Assembly: GCF_001544795.2 (NCBI RefSeq) | Contig: NZ_FCOI02000003.1 | Span: 186,001-250,000 of the forward strand | DNA length: 64,000 bases | Reading direction: 5' to 3' | Source of the DNA: Caballeronia temeraria | GTDB taxonomy: Bacteria > Pseudomonadota > Gammaproteobacteria > Burkholderiales > Burkholderiaceae | Part shown: positions 25,697 through 34,057 of the stretch, one piece after another | How positions within the stretch are numbered: position 1 is the stretch's first letter | Layout of the letters: every line of letters starts with the position of its first letter | Made by a program: the position numbers and the translations under genes | The notes under the pieces: generated by a model | Seen by the model: the letters and a program-made list of their open reading frames with translations, nothing else | What the model was told of the DNA's origin: nothing | Databases searched by the model: none

Positions 25697-26611
25697 TTAG
25701 CGAAGAGTGGCGTGGTCGAGCGAAATCGTCTGCCAGCGCTTCGGCGTCGCACCGACGAGGCGCTTGAAAACGGTCGTGAAATGCGCCTGCGAACGAAAGC
25801 CGCAGCACAGCGCGACGTCGAGCATGCTGTGCGTCGACGTGCGCAACAGCGCCTGCGCGCGTTCGATGCGCTTCTGAAGCAGAAATTCATGCGGTCGCAT
25901 GCCGGTCGCACGGCGGAATTGCGCCGCAAAATGCATGCGAGTGAGGCCGGTGCTCGACGCGATATCCGCGAGACTGATGTTCTGCGCGAGATGTGCATCG
26001 ACGAATTCGGCGACGCGATCGATGCGCCATTGCGGCAAGGCCGACGGTTCGCGTTCACGGGCAGCGGGCAGCGCGAAATGACGCGCGACGAGCCGCGACA
26101 CGATCGCGAGACTCACGCTCTCGATGAACATGTTGCCGAGCGCCGCGCCTTCGGTCCTGCACACGGCGAGCGCCTGCCCGAGCCGTTCGAGCGCGGGATC
26201 GCGGATCAGCCTCGGGTCGTCGAGAACGATATCGCCCGCATGCGGACGATGAAACCGGTCTTCGTAACACTCCGCCAATGCCCGTTGCGGGACGAACAGA
26301 TGCAGCACGTCCATCGCTGATTCGAATACGGCGCTCACGCGTGTTGCGGGCGCTGTGATTTGCGCGACGCCTGCGGGCACGCGTCCATGCAGCAGCCTGC
26401 GGCCCGCGTGACGAAAGATCAGCGACGTGCACTTCAGATTCAGGCCGATGCAATGAAACGCGCCGTTGCCTTCGTTCGACACCTCCAGCGGCGATTCGCC
26501 CGGATGCAGCCAGCGCGACATCGATATCCGATGCGCGTGCAGATCGGACACCGGACTGCGCCATTGGTCTTCCAGATCGATCGGTGGGCGTGTTGGCAGA
26601 TTGAGCGTCAT
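25697..26611 (-). CDS. AraC-family transcriptional regulator
   Basis: A 304-residue regulator with an N-terminal ligand/dimer domain (1-190) and the two-HTH AraC DNA-binding domain at the C-terminus (about 195-298): NISLADIASSTGLTRMHFAA and the second motif MLDVALCCGFRSQAHFTTVF, then KRLVGATPKRW. The start at 26611 is the first ATG of the frame. It precedes the DUF3331-type gene on the same strand. Its other target could lie across the 420-base spacer in front of the DUF4148 gene, but no operator could be recognised. Confidence 0.92.
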   Translation of the reverse strand: MTLNLPTRPPIDLEDQWRSPVSDLHAHRISMSRWLHPGESPLEVSNEGNGAFHCIGLNLKCTSLIFRHAGRRLLHGRVPAGVAQITAPATRVSAVFESAMDVLHLFVPQRALAECYEDRFHRPHAGDIVLDDPRLIRDPALERLGQALAVCRTEGAALGNMFIESVSLAIVSRLVARHFALPAAREREPSALPQWRIDRVAEFVDAHLAQNISLADIASSTGLTRMHFAAQFRRATGMRPHEFLLQKRIERAQALLRTSTHSMLDVALCCGFRSQAHFTTVFKRLVGATPKRWQTISLDHATLR

Positions 26612-27031
26612 GACGAGTCCGTGGGTTTAACTGCGTTGACTCGAAGTTAATCAAACGGAACCCGCGCGCCTAGCCGTACATAGGATTGCGTCAACCTATA
26701 ACAAGGTTTGATACGCACATCGCGAGCCGGTAACACCTTCGTATGAGCACGTAAGACGCAAGCATGAGCCAGCTCATCCGCGTGTTGCATGTGACGCAGC
26801 CGAACGGTTCGTTCGACGGCCTGCGCGCCATGCGAACGTTTAGCCGATGCACCGATGGTTGCTGCGGTCTCGCCCCTTCGTAGGTGTAGCCGGGGCGCGC
26901 ACCCGCCGATACAGTGTCGTCAAGGTCGCGACACGAACACGGACCAACGGCCTTGGAAAGGGAAGCCGAAAAAAGGATTTTATTTCGGATACCAGATTAA
27001 TTAATTAGTTCAGTTCACTCTGGAGTCGATC
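26612..27031. other. 420-base intergenic region between araC-type and DUF4148 genes
   Basis: No convincing gene. A 39-codon frame (26764-26883) lacks a ribosome site and a family. The right end turns AT-rich (TTAATTAATTAG around 26996-27007) and probably carries the promoter of the DUF4148 gene, with a CTGGAG ribosome site about 9 bases before its ATG. The left end holds the araC-type promoter. No terminator or clear palindrome was seen. Confidence 0.5.
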
Positions 27032-27379
27032 ATGAAAAAGCACCTCGTCAGCCTCACCCTCGTTGCCGCCACGCTCGCAGCGCCCGCTCTCGCCTTCGCG
27101 CAATCGAACGGTCCCGTGACGCGTGCACAGGTCCGCGCCGATCTCGTCGCCGTGGAGCACGCTGGCTATAACCCCGCGCTCGCGAACGATCCGTACTATC
27201 CGGCGGACATTCAGGCGGCTGAAGCCAAGATAGCCGCACCGCATGCCGACGCAACGCCATCCTATGGCGGCGTGCGGACTGGCAGCAGCGCGTCGGCATC
27301 GGGTGCATCGAAGCATGTCGCGATGAAGAGCGCGTGCGTCGGACCGGTCGACTTCTGCCAGCCGTTCTTCGGCAGCTGA
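27032..27379 (+). CDS. DUF4148 secreted protein with Cys-containing tail
   Basis: A 115-residue periplasmic protein. Signal peptide 1-23 (ends ALAFAQ) is followed by the DUF4148 core TRAQVRADLVAVEHAGYNPA and YYPADIQAAEAKI, a domain common in small exported proteins of Burkholderiaceae and without known function. The C-terminal tail (SASASGASKHVAMKSACVGP, then VDFCQPFFGS) carries two Cys and resembles the tail of another small secreted protein at 48877-49143. A good ribosome site (CTGGAG) precedes the ATG. A secreted hydrolase gene follows after 29 bases. Confidence 0.88.
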   Translation: MKKHLVSLTLVAATLAAPALAFAQSNGPVTRAQVRADLVAVEHAGYNPALANDPYYPADIQAAEAKIAAPHADATPSYGGVRTGSSASASGASKHVAMKSACVGPVDFCQPFFGS

Positions 27380-27408
27380 TCCATCATTCGCACTAGCGGA
27401 GTCTTTCA

Positions 27409-28194
27409 ATGAAGCGAATCTTGCAAGCAGCGCCGATGCTGGCGTTGTCGGCCGGTCTGTTCGTATCGGCGGGCGCAATGGCTCAGGACGCTCACGCGCC
27501 TGTCAGAAACATCGTGCTCGTTCATGGCGCGTGGGTCGACGGCTCGGGTTGGAAGCCGGTCTACGACATCCTGAGCCGCGACGGCTACCACGTCACGATG
27601 GTGCAGGAACCCCTGACCTCGCTCGAAGCGGACGTCGCGGCGACCAAGCGCGTGCTCGATCTGCAGGACGGGCCGGCGATTCTGGTCGGCCATAGTTACG
27701 GCGGCTCGGTCATCACGGAAGCGGGCGTTCATCCGAACGTCGCCGGGCTGGTTTATGTCGCGGCGCATGCGCCGAACGTGGGCGAGGACGAAGGCGCGCT
27801 CGGCAAGAAAACGCCCAGCTTCCTCGCGAAGCAGACGGACGCCGTGAAAAAGACAGCGGATGGCTACACGTATCTGAATCCCGCCGTCTTCCCGAAAGAC
27901 TTCGCCGCGGATTTGCCGCTCAGGCAGGCGGTGTTCGAATCGCGCTCGCAGATCCTGACGGCGGCGCAGGTCTTCACGACGCCGCTCACCGCCGCGGCAT
28001 GGACGACGAAACCGAGCTGGGGCATCGTCGCGGGCGGCGACAAGATCATCAATCCCGATCTCGAACGCTGGTATTACGCGCGTGCCCACAGTCACACGAC
28101 AGTCATTCCGGGCGCGAGCCATTCCGTGTACGAATCGAAGCCGCAACAGGTCGCGGCCGTAATCGAAGATGCCGCGAAACATGCGGTGCAGTGA
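27409..28194 (+). CDS. Secreted alpha/beta hydrolase (EstC/salicylate-esterase-like)
   Basis: A 261-residue hydrolase with a signal peptide (about 1-25, AGAMAQ). The mature part starts IVLVHGAWVDGSGWKPVYDI, with nucleophile Ser96 in LVGHSYGGS, an Asp-containing GGDKIINPD segment and His in PGASHSVYES. The group includes plant methyl-salicylate esterase-like and pyrethroid-type hydrolases; the natural substrate is unknown. It lies 29 bases after the DUF4148 gene and may share its transcript. After the stop a GC-rich imperfect dyad (about 28200-28238) is present but lacks a clean T-tract. Confidence 0.9.
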   Translation: MKRILQAAPMLALSAGLFVSAGAMAQDAHAPVRNIVLVHGAWVDGSGWKPVYDILSRDGYHVTMVQEPLTSLEADVAATKRVLDLQDGPAILVGHSYGGSVITEAGVHPNVAGLVYVAAHAPNVGEDEGALGKKTPSFLAKQTDAVKKTADGYTYLNPAVFPKDFAADLPLRQAVFESRSQILTAAQVFTTPLTAAAWTTKPSWGIVAGGDKIINPDLERWYYARAHSHTTVIPGASHSVYESKPQQVAAVIEDAAKHAVQ

Positions 28195-28343
28195 GTAAAA
28201 CGCGCGGCGCCGGGCAAGCAAGCCTGACGTCGCGCGCATTCTTCTGCGTTTTCGGCACTTGCCGTCGTCCCCGTCAATGCTTTAAATAGTGTGTGGCCGC
28301 GCGTGTCCCGCACGAAGCATCGAATGACCAGACGGAGGAAGCG

Positions 28344-29756
28344 ATGGTTCGGCTCGTGATGATCCTTCTCGGCGTCGACTATCTGCGCACGCGCTGGCGC
28401 GCGGTGATGACGCTCGGATTGCTCAGTATCGCGCTCGGCGGCGTCATCTTCACCGACGCGCTCGACGGCTCGCTCTACTTTCCCATCGTGCCCTTCGTGC
28501 TGATGATGTTGCTCGAAGGCCTCGCCACGCTGGCCGTCGCATGGACCGGCATGGGCGGTCAACGCAAGCTGCGCTATGTGAAAGGCGCGACTTTCAGCCT
28601 GTCGGCGCTGCTCGTGCTGTTCGGCGGCGAGCACGGCAATTTCGTGCTGTCGCTGATCTTCGGCACGCTCTTTCTCGTCGATGGCGCCTTGCAGATCATC
28701 TCGGCGCGCGTGGTGCGCTTTCGCAAATGGCGGATCGCGATGGCGGGCGGCGTGCTCGAAATCGCCATCGCCATCTTTTTCTATCAGCCTTATCCCGATC
28801 ACTATGCGGGCACCGTCGCGTACTGCGTTGCGTTCGGACTCTTTTTCGGCGGCTGGAACATGATCCTGCTCGCGGCGCGCGTGCGGCGCATGGCGGCGAA
28901 TCCCGCCGTGGATGGCCCGAACGATACGGCCACGCAGGACGACACGGCTCCGGCCGCGCCTTCGTTCGCGGGCGCGGTCTGGGACGGGCCGCCCGCGCCC
29001 GACGAAGCCGCGTTGACGGTGCATGTGTGGACGCCCGTCGGCAGCGCGAAATCGCAGCCGAGAAGACAGTTGATCGTCGATCGCTATATCGCCGCCGTCG
29101 ACAGAAACGGCACCATCTCGACCGGCCACGCCGCGCTGGAGTCGCCCGAGGGCGTGTACATCAGCCTGTATCCGGCGGTCGAGATCGACCGTTCGCCGAA
29201 CGAATTTTCACGCACCTTGCGCGCGACGCGCGAAAACGACGTGCCCGGCCTCTTTCAGCCGGACTACGAAACGGAGTCGAAAGCCTGGTGCGCGTCGACG
29301 CACCGGGTGCGCATCCGCAACTACGATCCGGTGCGGCTTGCGCGCTTCTGGCAGGAGTATCGGCGCGACACGACGTACAACCTCACCTACCGCAACTGTT
29401 CGAGCTCGGTGGCGCGGGCGCTGGAAGCGGCGATCGAAGGCGCGTCGGCGCGCGTGTGGGGCAAGGGTGGCGGATGGAAACCGCTCGTGCGCATCATGAC
29501 GACGCCCGAGTTATGGGTCGCCGCGCAAGTACGCAAGCGCGCCGCGACGATGGCCTGGACGCCGGGCCTCACGCTCGACTATGCGCGCGCGCTCAGCATG
29601 CTGGCGGACCCGCGTCACTCGGGCTGGGTGAAGATGGCGCGCATCGCGGTCGCGACGATGTATCGCTCGCGGCAGCGCTGGCGCGCCGAAGAGCACGCGG
29701 CGGCACGCGCTCAGGAGGAAGCCGCTTCGGCGACGGCTGAGCAGCGCACCGGCTGA
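28344..29756 (+). CDS. HdeD-like membrane domain fused to a predicted permuted papain-like (LRAT/NlpC-P60) hydrolase
   Basis: A 470-residue protein. Residues 1-185 have about six membrane segments with the repeated character of HdeD-like proteins. Residues about 225-400 form a soluble domain with an early His (STGHAALES) and a later Cys (LTYRNCSSSVARALE), the order His-then-Cys seen in permuted papain-fold hydrolases such as LRAT and YiiX; the 'NC' resembles the LRAT 'NCEHF' motif. A charged tail follows. The start at 28344 has a GGAGG site; ATG 28293 has none. No partner gene is evident. The peptidase/acyltransferase role is inference from motif order. Confidence 0.7.
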   Translation: MVRLVMILLGVDYLRTRWRAVMTLGLLSIALGGVIFTDALDGSLYFPIVPFVLMMLLEGLATLAVAWTGMGGQRKLRYVKGATFSLSALLVLFGGEHGNFVLSLIFGTLFLVDGALQIISARVVRFRKWRIAMAGGVLEIAIAIFFYQPYPDHYAGTVAYCVAFGLFFGGWNMILLAARVRRMAANPAVDGPNDTATQDDTAPAAPSFAGAVWDGPPAPDEAALTVHVWTPVGSAKSQPRRQLIVDRYIAAVDRNGTISTGHAALESPEGVYISLYPAVEIDRSPNEFSRTLRATRENDVPGLFQPDYETESKAWCASTHRVRIRNYDPVRLARFWQEYRRDTTYNLTYRNCSSSVARALEAAIEGASARVWGKGGGWKPLVRIMTTPELWVAAQVRKRAATMAWTPGLTLDYARALSMLADPRHSGWVKMARIAVATMYRSRQRWRAEEHAAARAQEEAASATAEQRTG

Positions 29757-29777
29757 AGCGGGCTCGATTCGATCGGC

Positions 29778-31034
29778 TTACTGATCGCCTGTCTTTTCGG
29801 CGGACTTGCGCGCCCGGCTTCCCCGCGATGACGTCTTGCGCGATGGCTTCCCGGCCTTCGCATCGGCAACGGGTTCGGCTGCGATCGGAGCGCTGTCCTG
29901 CGGCACGTCGGCAACGCTCTGCTTCGCCGCAGTCTTGCGCGCGCGACGCGGCGTGGCCGGCTTTTTCGGTGCGGGTGTCGGTGCCGCCGCGATTTCCGCC
30001 ACAGGTTCGACAAACGGCTCGGGCGCGTGCGCTTCGACCGGCGCGGGCGCGAACGTTTCTTCCACGGCCATCACAGGTTCGGGCGCAGCGGCGCGTGCAG
30101 GCTTTCTCCCGCCGCGCTTCTCCTTGCGCCGGCCGTTTGCCGCGCCTTCGTGTTCTTTCGCCGGAGCCGGAGCGGAAGCCTGCGACTCGACCGGCCTCAC
30201 ATCCATCGGCGCGACCTGCACGGTTTGAGCGGAGCGAAACACGAACGCGCCGGATTTATCGTCGCGGCCGACTTCCAGCAAGCCGCGCGATTGCGCCTCG
30301 TCGAGCAGATTGCCGAACGCGCGAAAGCCGTATTGCGTTTCGCTGAAGCCCGGCTTGCGGCGCTTGATCGCGCTCTTCAGCACCGATGCCCAGATCTTGC
30401 CGCTTTCGCCGCGCTCCGATGCGAGCGCCTCGAACGTCTCGACGGTAATCGCGATCGCCTGCGACTTGCGCGACTCCATCTCATGCTTCGGCTGCCGCTC
30501 TTCCTCGGGCGCGCGCTTCGTTTCGCGCTGCTCGCGCTTGGCGATGGCGCGTTGCTGCTCGCGCACGAGGTCGTCGTAGAAAATGAATTCGTCGCAATTC
30601 GCGACGAGCAGATCGGACGTGGATTGCTTCACGCCCACGCCGATCACCTTCTTCGCGTTCTCGCGCAGCTTCGACACGAGCGGCGAGAAGTCGGAATCTC
30701 CGCTGATGATGACGAACGTATCGACATGCGATTTCGTGTAGCAGAGATCGAGCGCATCGACGACGAGGCGGATATCGGCGGAATTCTTGCCCGACTGGCG
30801 CACGTGCGGAATTTCGATCATCTCGAAGCTGGCTTCGTGCATCGCCGACTTGAAGCCCTTATAGCGATCCCAGTCGCAATAAGCTTTCTTGACGACGATG
30901 CTTCCCTTCAGCAGCAGGCGTTCGAGCACGGGTCTGATGTCGAATTTCTCGTACTTCGCGTCGCGAACGCCGAGCGCGACGTTCTCGAAGTCGCAGAACA
31001 ACGCCATGCTGACGCTTTCCTGAGGTCCAGCCAT
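29778..31034 (-). CDS. NYN-domain (LabA/DUF88) protein with OST-HTH domain and basic tail
   Basis: A 418-residue protein. The NYN/PIN-like nuclease domain (about 8-165) has acidic residues at Asp15 (ALFCDFENVAL) and in the motif IISGDSDFSPLV. An OST-HTH/LOTUS-like domain follows (about 205-275, SGKIWASVLKSAIKRRKPGF and YGFRAFGNLLDEA). Residues about 290-418 are low-complexity, rich in Ala, Pro, Lys and Arg (KKPATPRRARKTAAKQ), a likely nucleic-acid-binding tail. NYN-OST-HTH proteins are thought to act on RNA. ATG 31034 has a GGGAG site. The gene is alone, convergent with the HdeD fusion gene. Confidence 0.88.
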   Translation of the reverse strand: MAGPQESVSMALFCDFENVALGVRDAKYEKFDIRPVLERLLLKGSIVVKKAYCDWDRYKGFKSAMHEASFEMIEIPHVRQSGKNSADIRLVVDALDLCYTKSHVDTFVIISGDSDFSPLVSKLRENAKKVIGVGVKQSTSDLLVANCDEFIFYDDLVREQQRAIAKREQRETKRAPEEERQPKHEMESRKSQAIAITVETFEALASERGESGKIWASVLKSAIKRRKPGFSETQYGFRAFGNLLDEAQSRGLLEVGRDDKSGAFVFRSAQTVQVAPMDVRPVESQASAPAPAKEHEGAANGRRKEKRGGRKPARAAAPEPVMAVEETFAPAPVEAHAPEPFVEPVAEIAAAPTPAPKKPATPRRARKTAAKQSVADVPQDSAPIAAEPVADAKAGKPSRKTSSRGSRARKSAEKTGDQ

Positions 31035-31113
31035 ATGATTCTCCCGCCCGTGCGGCATGTTTGGAATGCGCACATGATAGCGTGTCGACGCTGACGGGAT
31101 GAGCGACGCCGGA

Positions 31114-31509
31114 TCAGGCCTTGCCGTAACGCGCGGCGAGCGCGGCGAGATCGCGGCGGACCCAGTCGGCATCGGCGGCGAATGTGCCGTCGGACATGCC
31201 GGGTTGACGGAACAGCGTGAGCGCCACTTCAGCGCCCGCGCCGTTCTGATAGACGCGCAACGGAACGTAGACCTCGGCGCCGTCCGGCAGATACACGCGA
31301 TGATCCATGATCCCGAACGCATTGTGTCCGGTGAAGCGGATCGTCACGTCGCCCTCCGGACCGCGTGCGCGCCAGTGATCGCCCATGTCTTCGAGCGTCG
31401 ACTGCGTGAGCCCCGACGCCCACGCCGGAAAGACTTCCGGACGCCAGATCGCGTCGTAGAGCTCGCGCCAGTCGCGATCGATCGTCACGGTGAGGGTCTG
31501 CGTCTGCAT
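31114..31509 (-). CDS. SRPBCC-fold (polyketide cyclase/START-like) protein
   Basis: A 131-residue protein: MQTQTLTVTIDRDWRELYDA at the start, then PEVFPAWASGL, and a final helix WVRRDLAALAARYG. The short fold with an N-terminal beta strand, 'W-x-x-P-x-x-F-P-x-W' segment and long C-terminal helix is that of SRPBCC ligand-binding proteins. No catalytic motif is recognised. ATG at 31515 (two codons earlier) is possible too. It lies just downstream of the KfrA-like gene, whose stop is 7-13 bases away, so the two are probably co-transcribed. Confidence 0.75.
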   Translation of the reverse strand: MQTQTLTVTIDRDWRELYDAIWRPEVFPAWASGLTQSTLEDMGDHWRARGPEGDVTIRFTGHNAFGIMDHRVYLPDGAEVYVPLRVYQNGAGAEVALTLFRQPGMSDGTFAADADWVRRDLAALAARYGKA

Positions 31510-31522
31510 CGTCACGCGAGGA

Positions 31523-33223
31523 TTACGTTTCGATCTTCGACATCACCGCCGTGGCCGGATCGTAGCGATAACCCTTCTGCGCGAGCTGCTGCGCCATCTT
31601 GTCGCCGATCAGCTTCTGCTGCGCCTCCCGGAGAACGAGCTCGTGATCGGGCTTCAGACGCTCCAGTTCGACCGCGAGCCGGCGCATGAGCGCGACTTCG
31701 CCGGTGCTGCGGGCATCGATGAAAAGAATCTTCTCGTTGGCCACGTCGAGGCGCTGGCGCAAATCCTTCGCGTAGGTGACCCATTGCTCGGCGTTGGCGC
31801 GCAGGTCGTCGTACGCTTTGGAATGCGCCTTCGCCTGCGCCGCCACCTGACGCTGCAGCGATGCGAGTTCCGACTCGTCGCCCTGCTCCTTTTCGACGAG
31901 ACGCTTCGCGAGATCGGTCGCGTTCTTCTCGGCGGTCTCGGCGCGCTCGCGCAACGCGTTGATGTCGTTCGAAGCGCGCGCGAGTTCCGCGCCCTGCTCG
32001 GCCTTCTGCTCCATCAGCGCGCTGATCTGCTTGCGGGCTTCTTCCAGCTCGCCGCCGACACGGCCGGCGTGATCGCGTTGCGTCGCAAGCTCCGCGTCGC
32101 GCGCAGCCGCGCTTTCACGCTCCGCTGCGAGCGCGGCGCGAGCCTCGTTCAGTTCTGCTTCCAGTGCGGCCACCCGCGCGAGATGTTCGCCCGCCTGCGC
32201 CTCGGCAGCCTGCGAACGCGCATGTGCCGCGCTCGCGAGCTTCGACCAGCGCTCGGCTTCCTCCGAATTCTCCTGCGATGCGAGGCTCAGCGCTTCGTGC
32301 TGCTGACGCGCCTGATCGCGCTCGCCGGCGACGCGCGCCAGTTCCTCGTCCTTGTCGGCGAGCGATGCGTTCAATTGCTCGTGCCGCTGATGCGCCTCGT
32401 CGCGCTCCCCGGCGATGCGCGCCAGTTCCTGATCCTTGTCCGCGAGCGATGCGGTCAACTGCTCGTGCTTCTGACGCGCCTCGTCGCGCTCCCCGGCGAT
32501 GCGCGCGAGTTCCTCGTCCTTGTCCGCGAGCGATGCGTGCAGTGTTCCGTGTTGCTGACGCGCCTCGTCGCGCTCCTGCGCAATACGGGCGATGTCCTCG
32601 TCCCTGGCCGAGAGCGCCGCGTTGAGCGCTTCTTTCGCGCGACGCTCTTCTTCGAGCGACGCGTTCACGGCTTCCAGCTGAGCGTGTTCCGCCGATGCGC
32701 GCTGCGCCGCTTCCGCGACGCGCGTCTCGGCGGCCTGCGCGCGCGCCGTGGCCGCGTCGAACTCTTCGCGCAGACGCGCGGCGGATTCCTCCGAGGCCCG
32801 CAATGCGCTCATCGTTTCCGCCATCTGCTGACGGCTCTTCGCAGCCTCGTCGCCGGTCTTCTGGAATTCGGCGAGCGCTTCGTCGCGTTCCGTGATCGCG
32901 GTCGAAAGCCGCTGGTTCACGGCGGACAGGCGCTGACCGGACATGCGTTCGCTTTCGTCGCGCGAGACGGTCCAAAGCCGCCGCGCGACGTTCACGAGGG
33001 TTTCGGCAAGGTCGTCGGGAAGTCCGGTCTGCGCCTGCTGCTGCGGCGCGTCCGGAGAACGCGCCTCGCGCCAGCGCTGCAGGCCGGCGGCAATGGCGAC
33101 TATGGAGCCGCGTCCGGCTTCGGTCCAAACGGTGACGGGGGAAACCTTACGGCCTTCTTCGGTCAGGCGATCGGCGATCGACGCAATCTGTTCGTCGGTG
33201 ATGTTGTCTACGTCTGTGGGCAT
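31523..33223 (-). CDS. KfrA-like DNA-binding coiled-coil protein
   Basis: A 566-residue protein. The N-terminal 110 residues match the KfrA/plasmid-replication DNA-binding type (TDEQIASIADRLTEEGRKVS, then VTVWTEAGRGS). Residues 130-500 are almost unbroken heptad-type coiled coil rich in Ala, Glu, Arg and Gln, with four 28-residue repeats in the centre. KfrA proteins of plasmids are filament-like accessory factors in partition and autorepressors. Here no parA/parB or rep gene is next to it. ATG 33223 is chosen because the conserved domain starts at once. A helical C-terminal piece (LAVELERLKPDHELVLREAQ) may be a separate module. Confidence 0.85.
   Translation of the reverse strand: MPTDVDNITDEQIASIADRLTEEGRKVSPVTVWTEAGRGSIVAIAAGLQRWREARSPDAPQQQAQTGLPDDLAETLVNVARRLWTVSRDESERMSGQRLSAVNQRLSTAITERDEALAEFQKTGDEAAKSRQQMAETMSALRASEESAARLREEFDAATARAQAAETRVAEAAQRASAEHAQLEAVNASLEEERRAKEALNAALSARDEDIARIAQERDEARQQHGTLHASLADKDEELARIAGERDEARQKHEQLTASLADKDQELARIAGERDEAHQRHEQLNASLADKDEELARVAGERDQARQQHEALSLASQENSEEAERWSKLASAAHARSQAAEAQAGEHLARVAALEAELNEARAALAAERESAAARDAELATQRDHAGRVGGELEEARKQISALMEQKAEQGAELARASNDINALRERAETAEKNATDLAKRLVEKEQGDESELASLQRQVAAQAKAHSKAYDDLRANAEQWVTYAKDLRQRLDVANEKILFIDARSTGEVALMRRLAVELERLKPDHELVLREAQQKLIGDKMAQQLAQKGYRYDPATAVMSKIET
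32308..32643 (-). repeat. Four tandem 84-bp units inside the kfrA-like gene
   Basis: Units begin at 32308, 32392, 32476 and 32560 and each codes 28 residues of the pattern RDEARQxHxxLxASLADKDE, ELARIAGE. The middle two are almost identical in DNA (CGCCTCGTCGCGCTCCCCGG shared), the outer two have diverged. A 28-residue period equals four heptads, so gain or loss of a unit keeps the coiled-coil register. Confidence 0.9.
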
Positions 33224-33494
33224 AAGCGCCTCGAAAATCAATGGCGTCGCACTCAAAAAACTGCGATACGTTGTTACATTCGGCTGAATCCGCGCGGGGC
33301 GGAAATGGATGATACCCATTTTCGGGCTTCACCATTCCGCAGCAGGCTACATGCCGTCGAAATTGGGATTTTTTCAGCGTGAGTGTATCGCCTGAATGGC
33401 CTTGATATTGAGACGTAACGGGTTATTTCCCAAAATGCATCGAGCCCGAACGCGTAATCGGTCCGGGCTGCCGAAAATCGGTGAATCGGCGGGA

Positions 33495-33803
33495 TTACGG
33501 CTTCGCGAAAACCGGGCCGAGGCCGATGACGTCCGTATCCGCCGGACGCGCGCCCGACGCGGCACCGCCGCTCGCCGGCGCGCCGTATGCCGTCAGGCCT
33601 TTCGCGGCGTCCACGCGCGCCTGAGCGGCCTGAATGTTTTGCGGATATTGCGTCTGGTCGCTGGCGGGGTCGTAGCCGGCCTGTTCCAGTTCGACGAGTT
33701 GCGCGCGCACTTCGGCGCGCGTGAGCGGCTGGCTCGATTGAGCGAACGAAAGAGCGGGAAGCGCGACAGCAGCGGCGACGATGAGCGATTGAACGAGTTT
33801 CAT
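33495..33803 (-). CDS. DUF4148 secreted protein
   Basis: A 102-residue exported protein: signal peptide 1-22 (PALSFAQ), DUF4148 core TRAEVRAQLVELEQAGYDPA and YPQNIQAAQARVDA, and a Gly/Ala-rich end. Unlike the protein at 27032 it has no Cys in the tail. Function unknown. A GGAGGT ribosome site is seen upstream of ATG 33803. An inverted repeat AGCCCG (33443-33448)/CGGGCT (33464-33469) past the stop may help end transcription but its T-tract is poor. Confidence 0.88.
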   Translation of the reverse strand: MKLVQSLIVAAAVALPALSFAQSSQPLTRAEVRAQLVELEQAGYDPASDQTQYPQNIQAAQARVDAAKGLTAYGAPASGGAASGARPADTDVIGLGPVFAKP

Positions 33804-34057
33804 GACTTACCTCCAGAGTATGTAAATGGAAGGCCGTCTTGGCGATTCGCCGTGTGTTGCGAATCGTTCGGCTTGGAGGTATTTGAACGCGCGGACGTAT
33901 CTGGCTTGTTTCGCGAGACGCGGATTATGAAACGTCGTGTGTCGGCATTCGGTGCGGATACAGTGCGATACAAAACCGGCTTATCGGTATCGGAAAAAGA
34001 AACGATCTGAATCGCGCGCGGGGCGCCCGGCGGCACGCCCCTCGCGCCAGACGGCCG

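Noticed and set aside
26764..26883. A 39-codon open frame MSQLIRVLHV...APS in the intergenic region
   Set aside because: No ribosome site, no signal peptide and no conservation evidence; treated as non-coding.
32308..32643. Possible CRISPR or mobile-element repeats
   Set aside because: The 84-bp units are contiguous, in frame and encode a coiled coil; no spacers.
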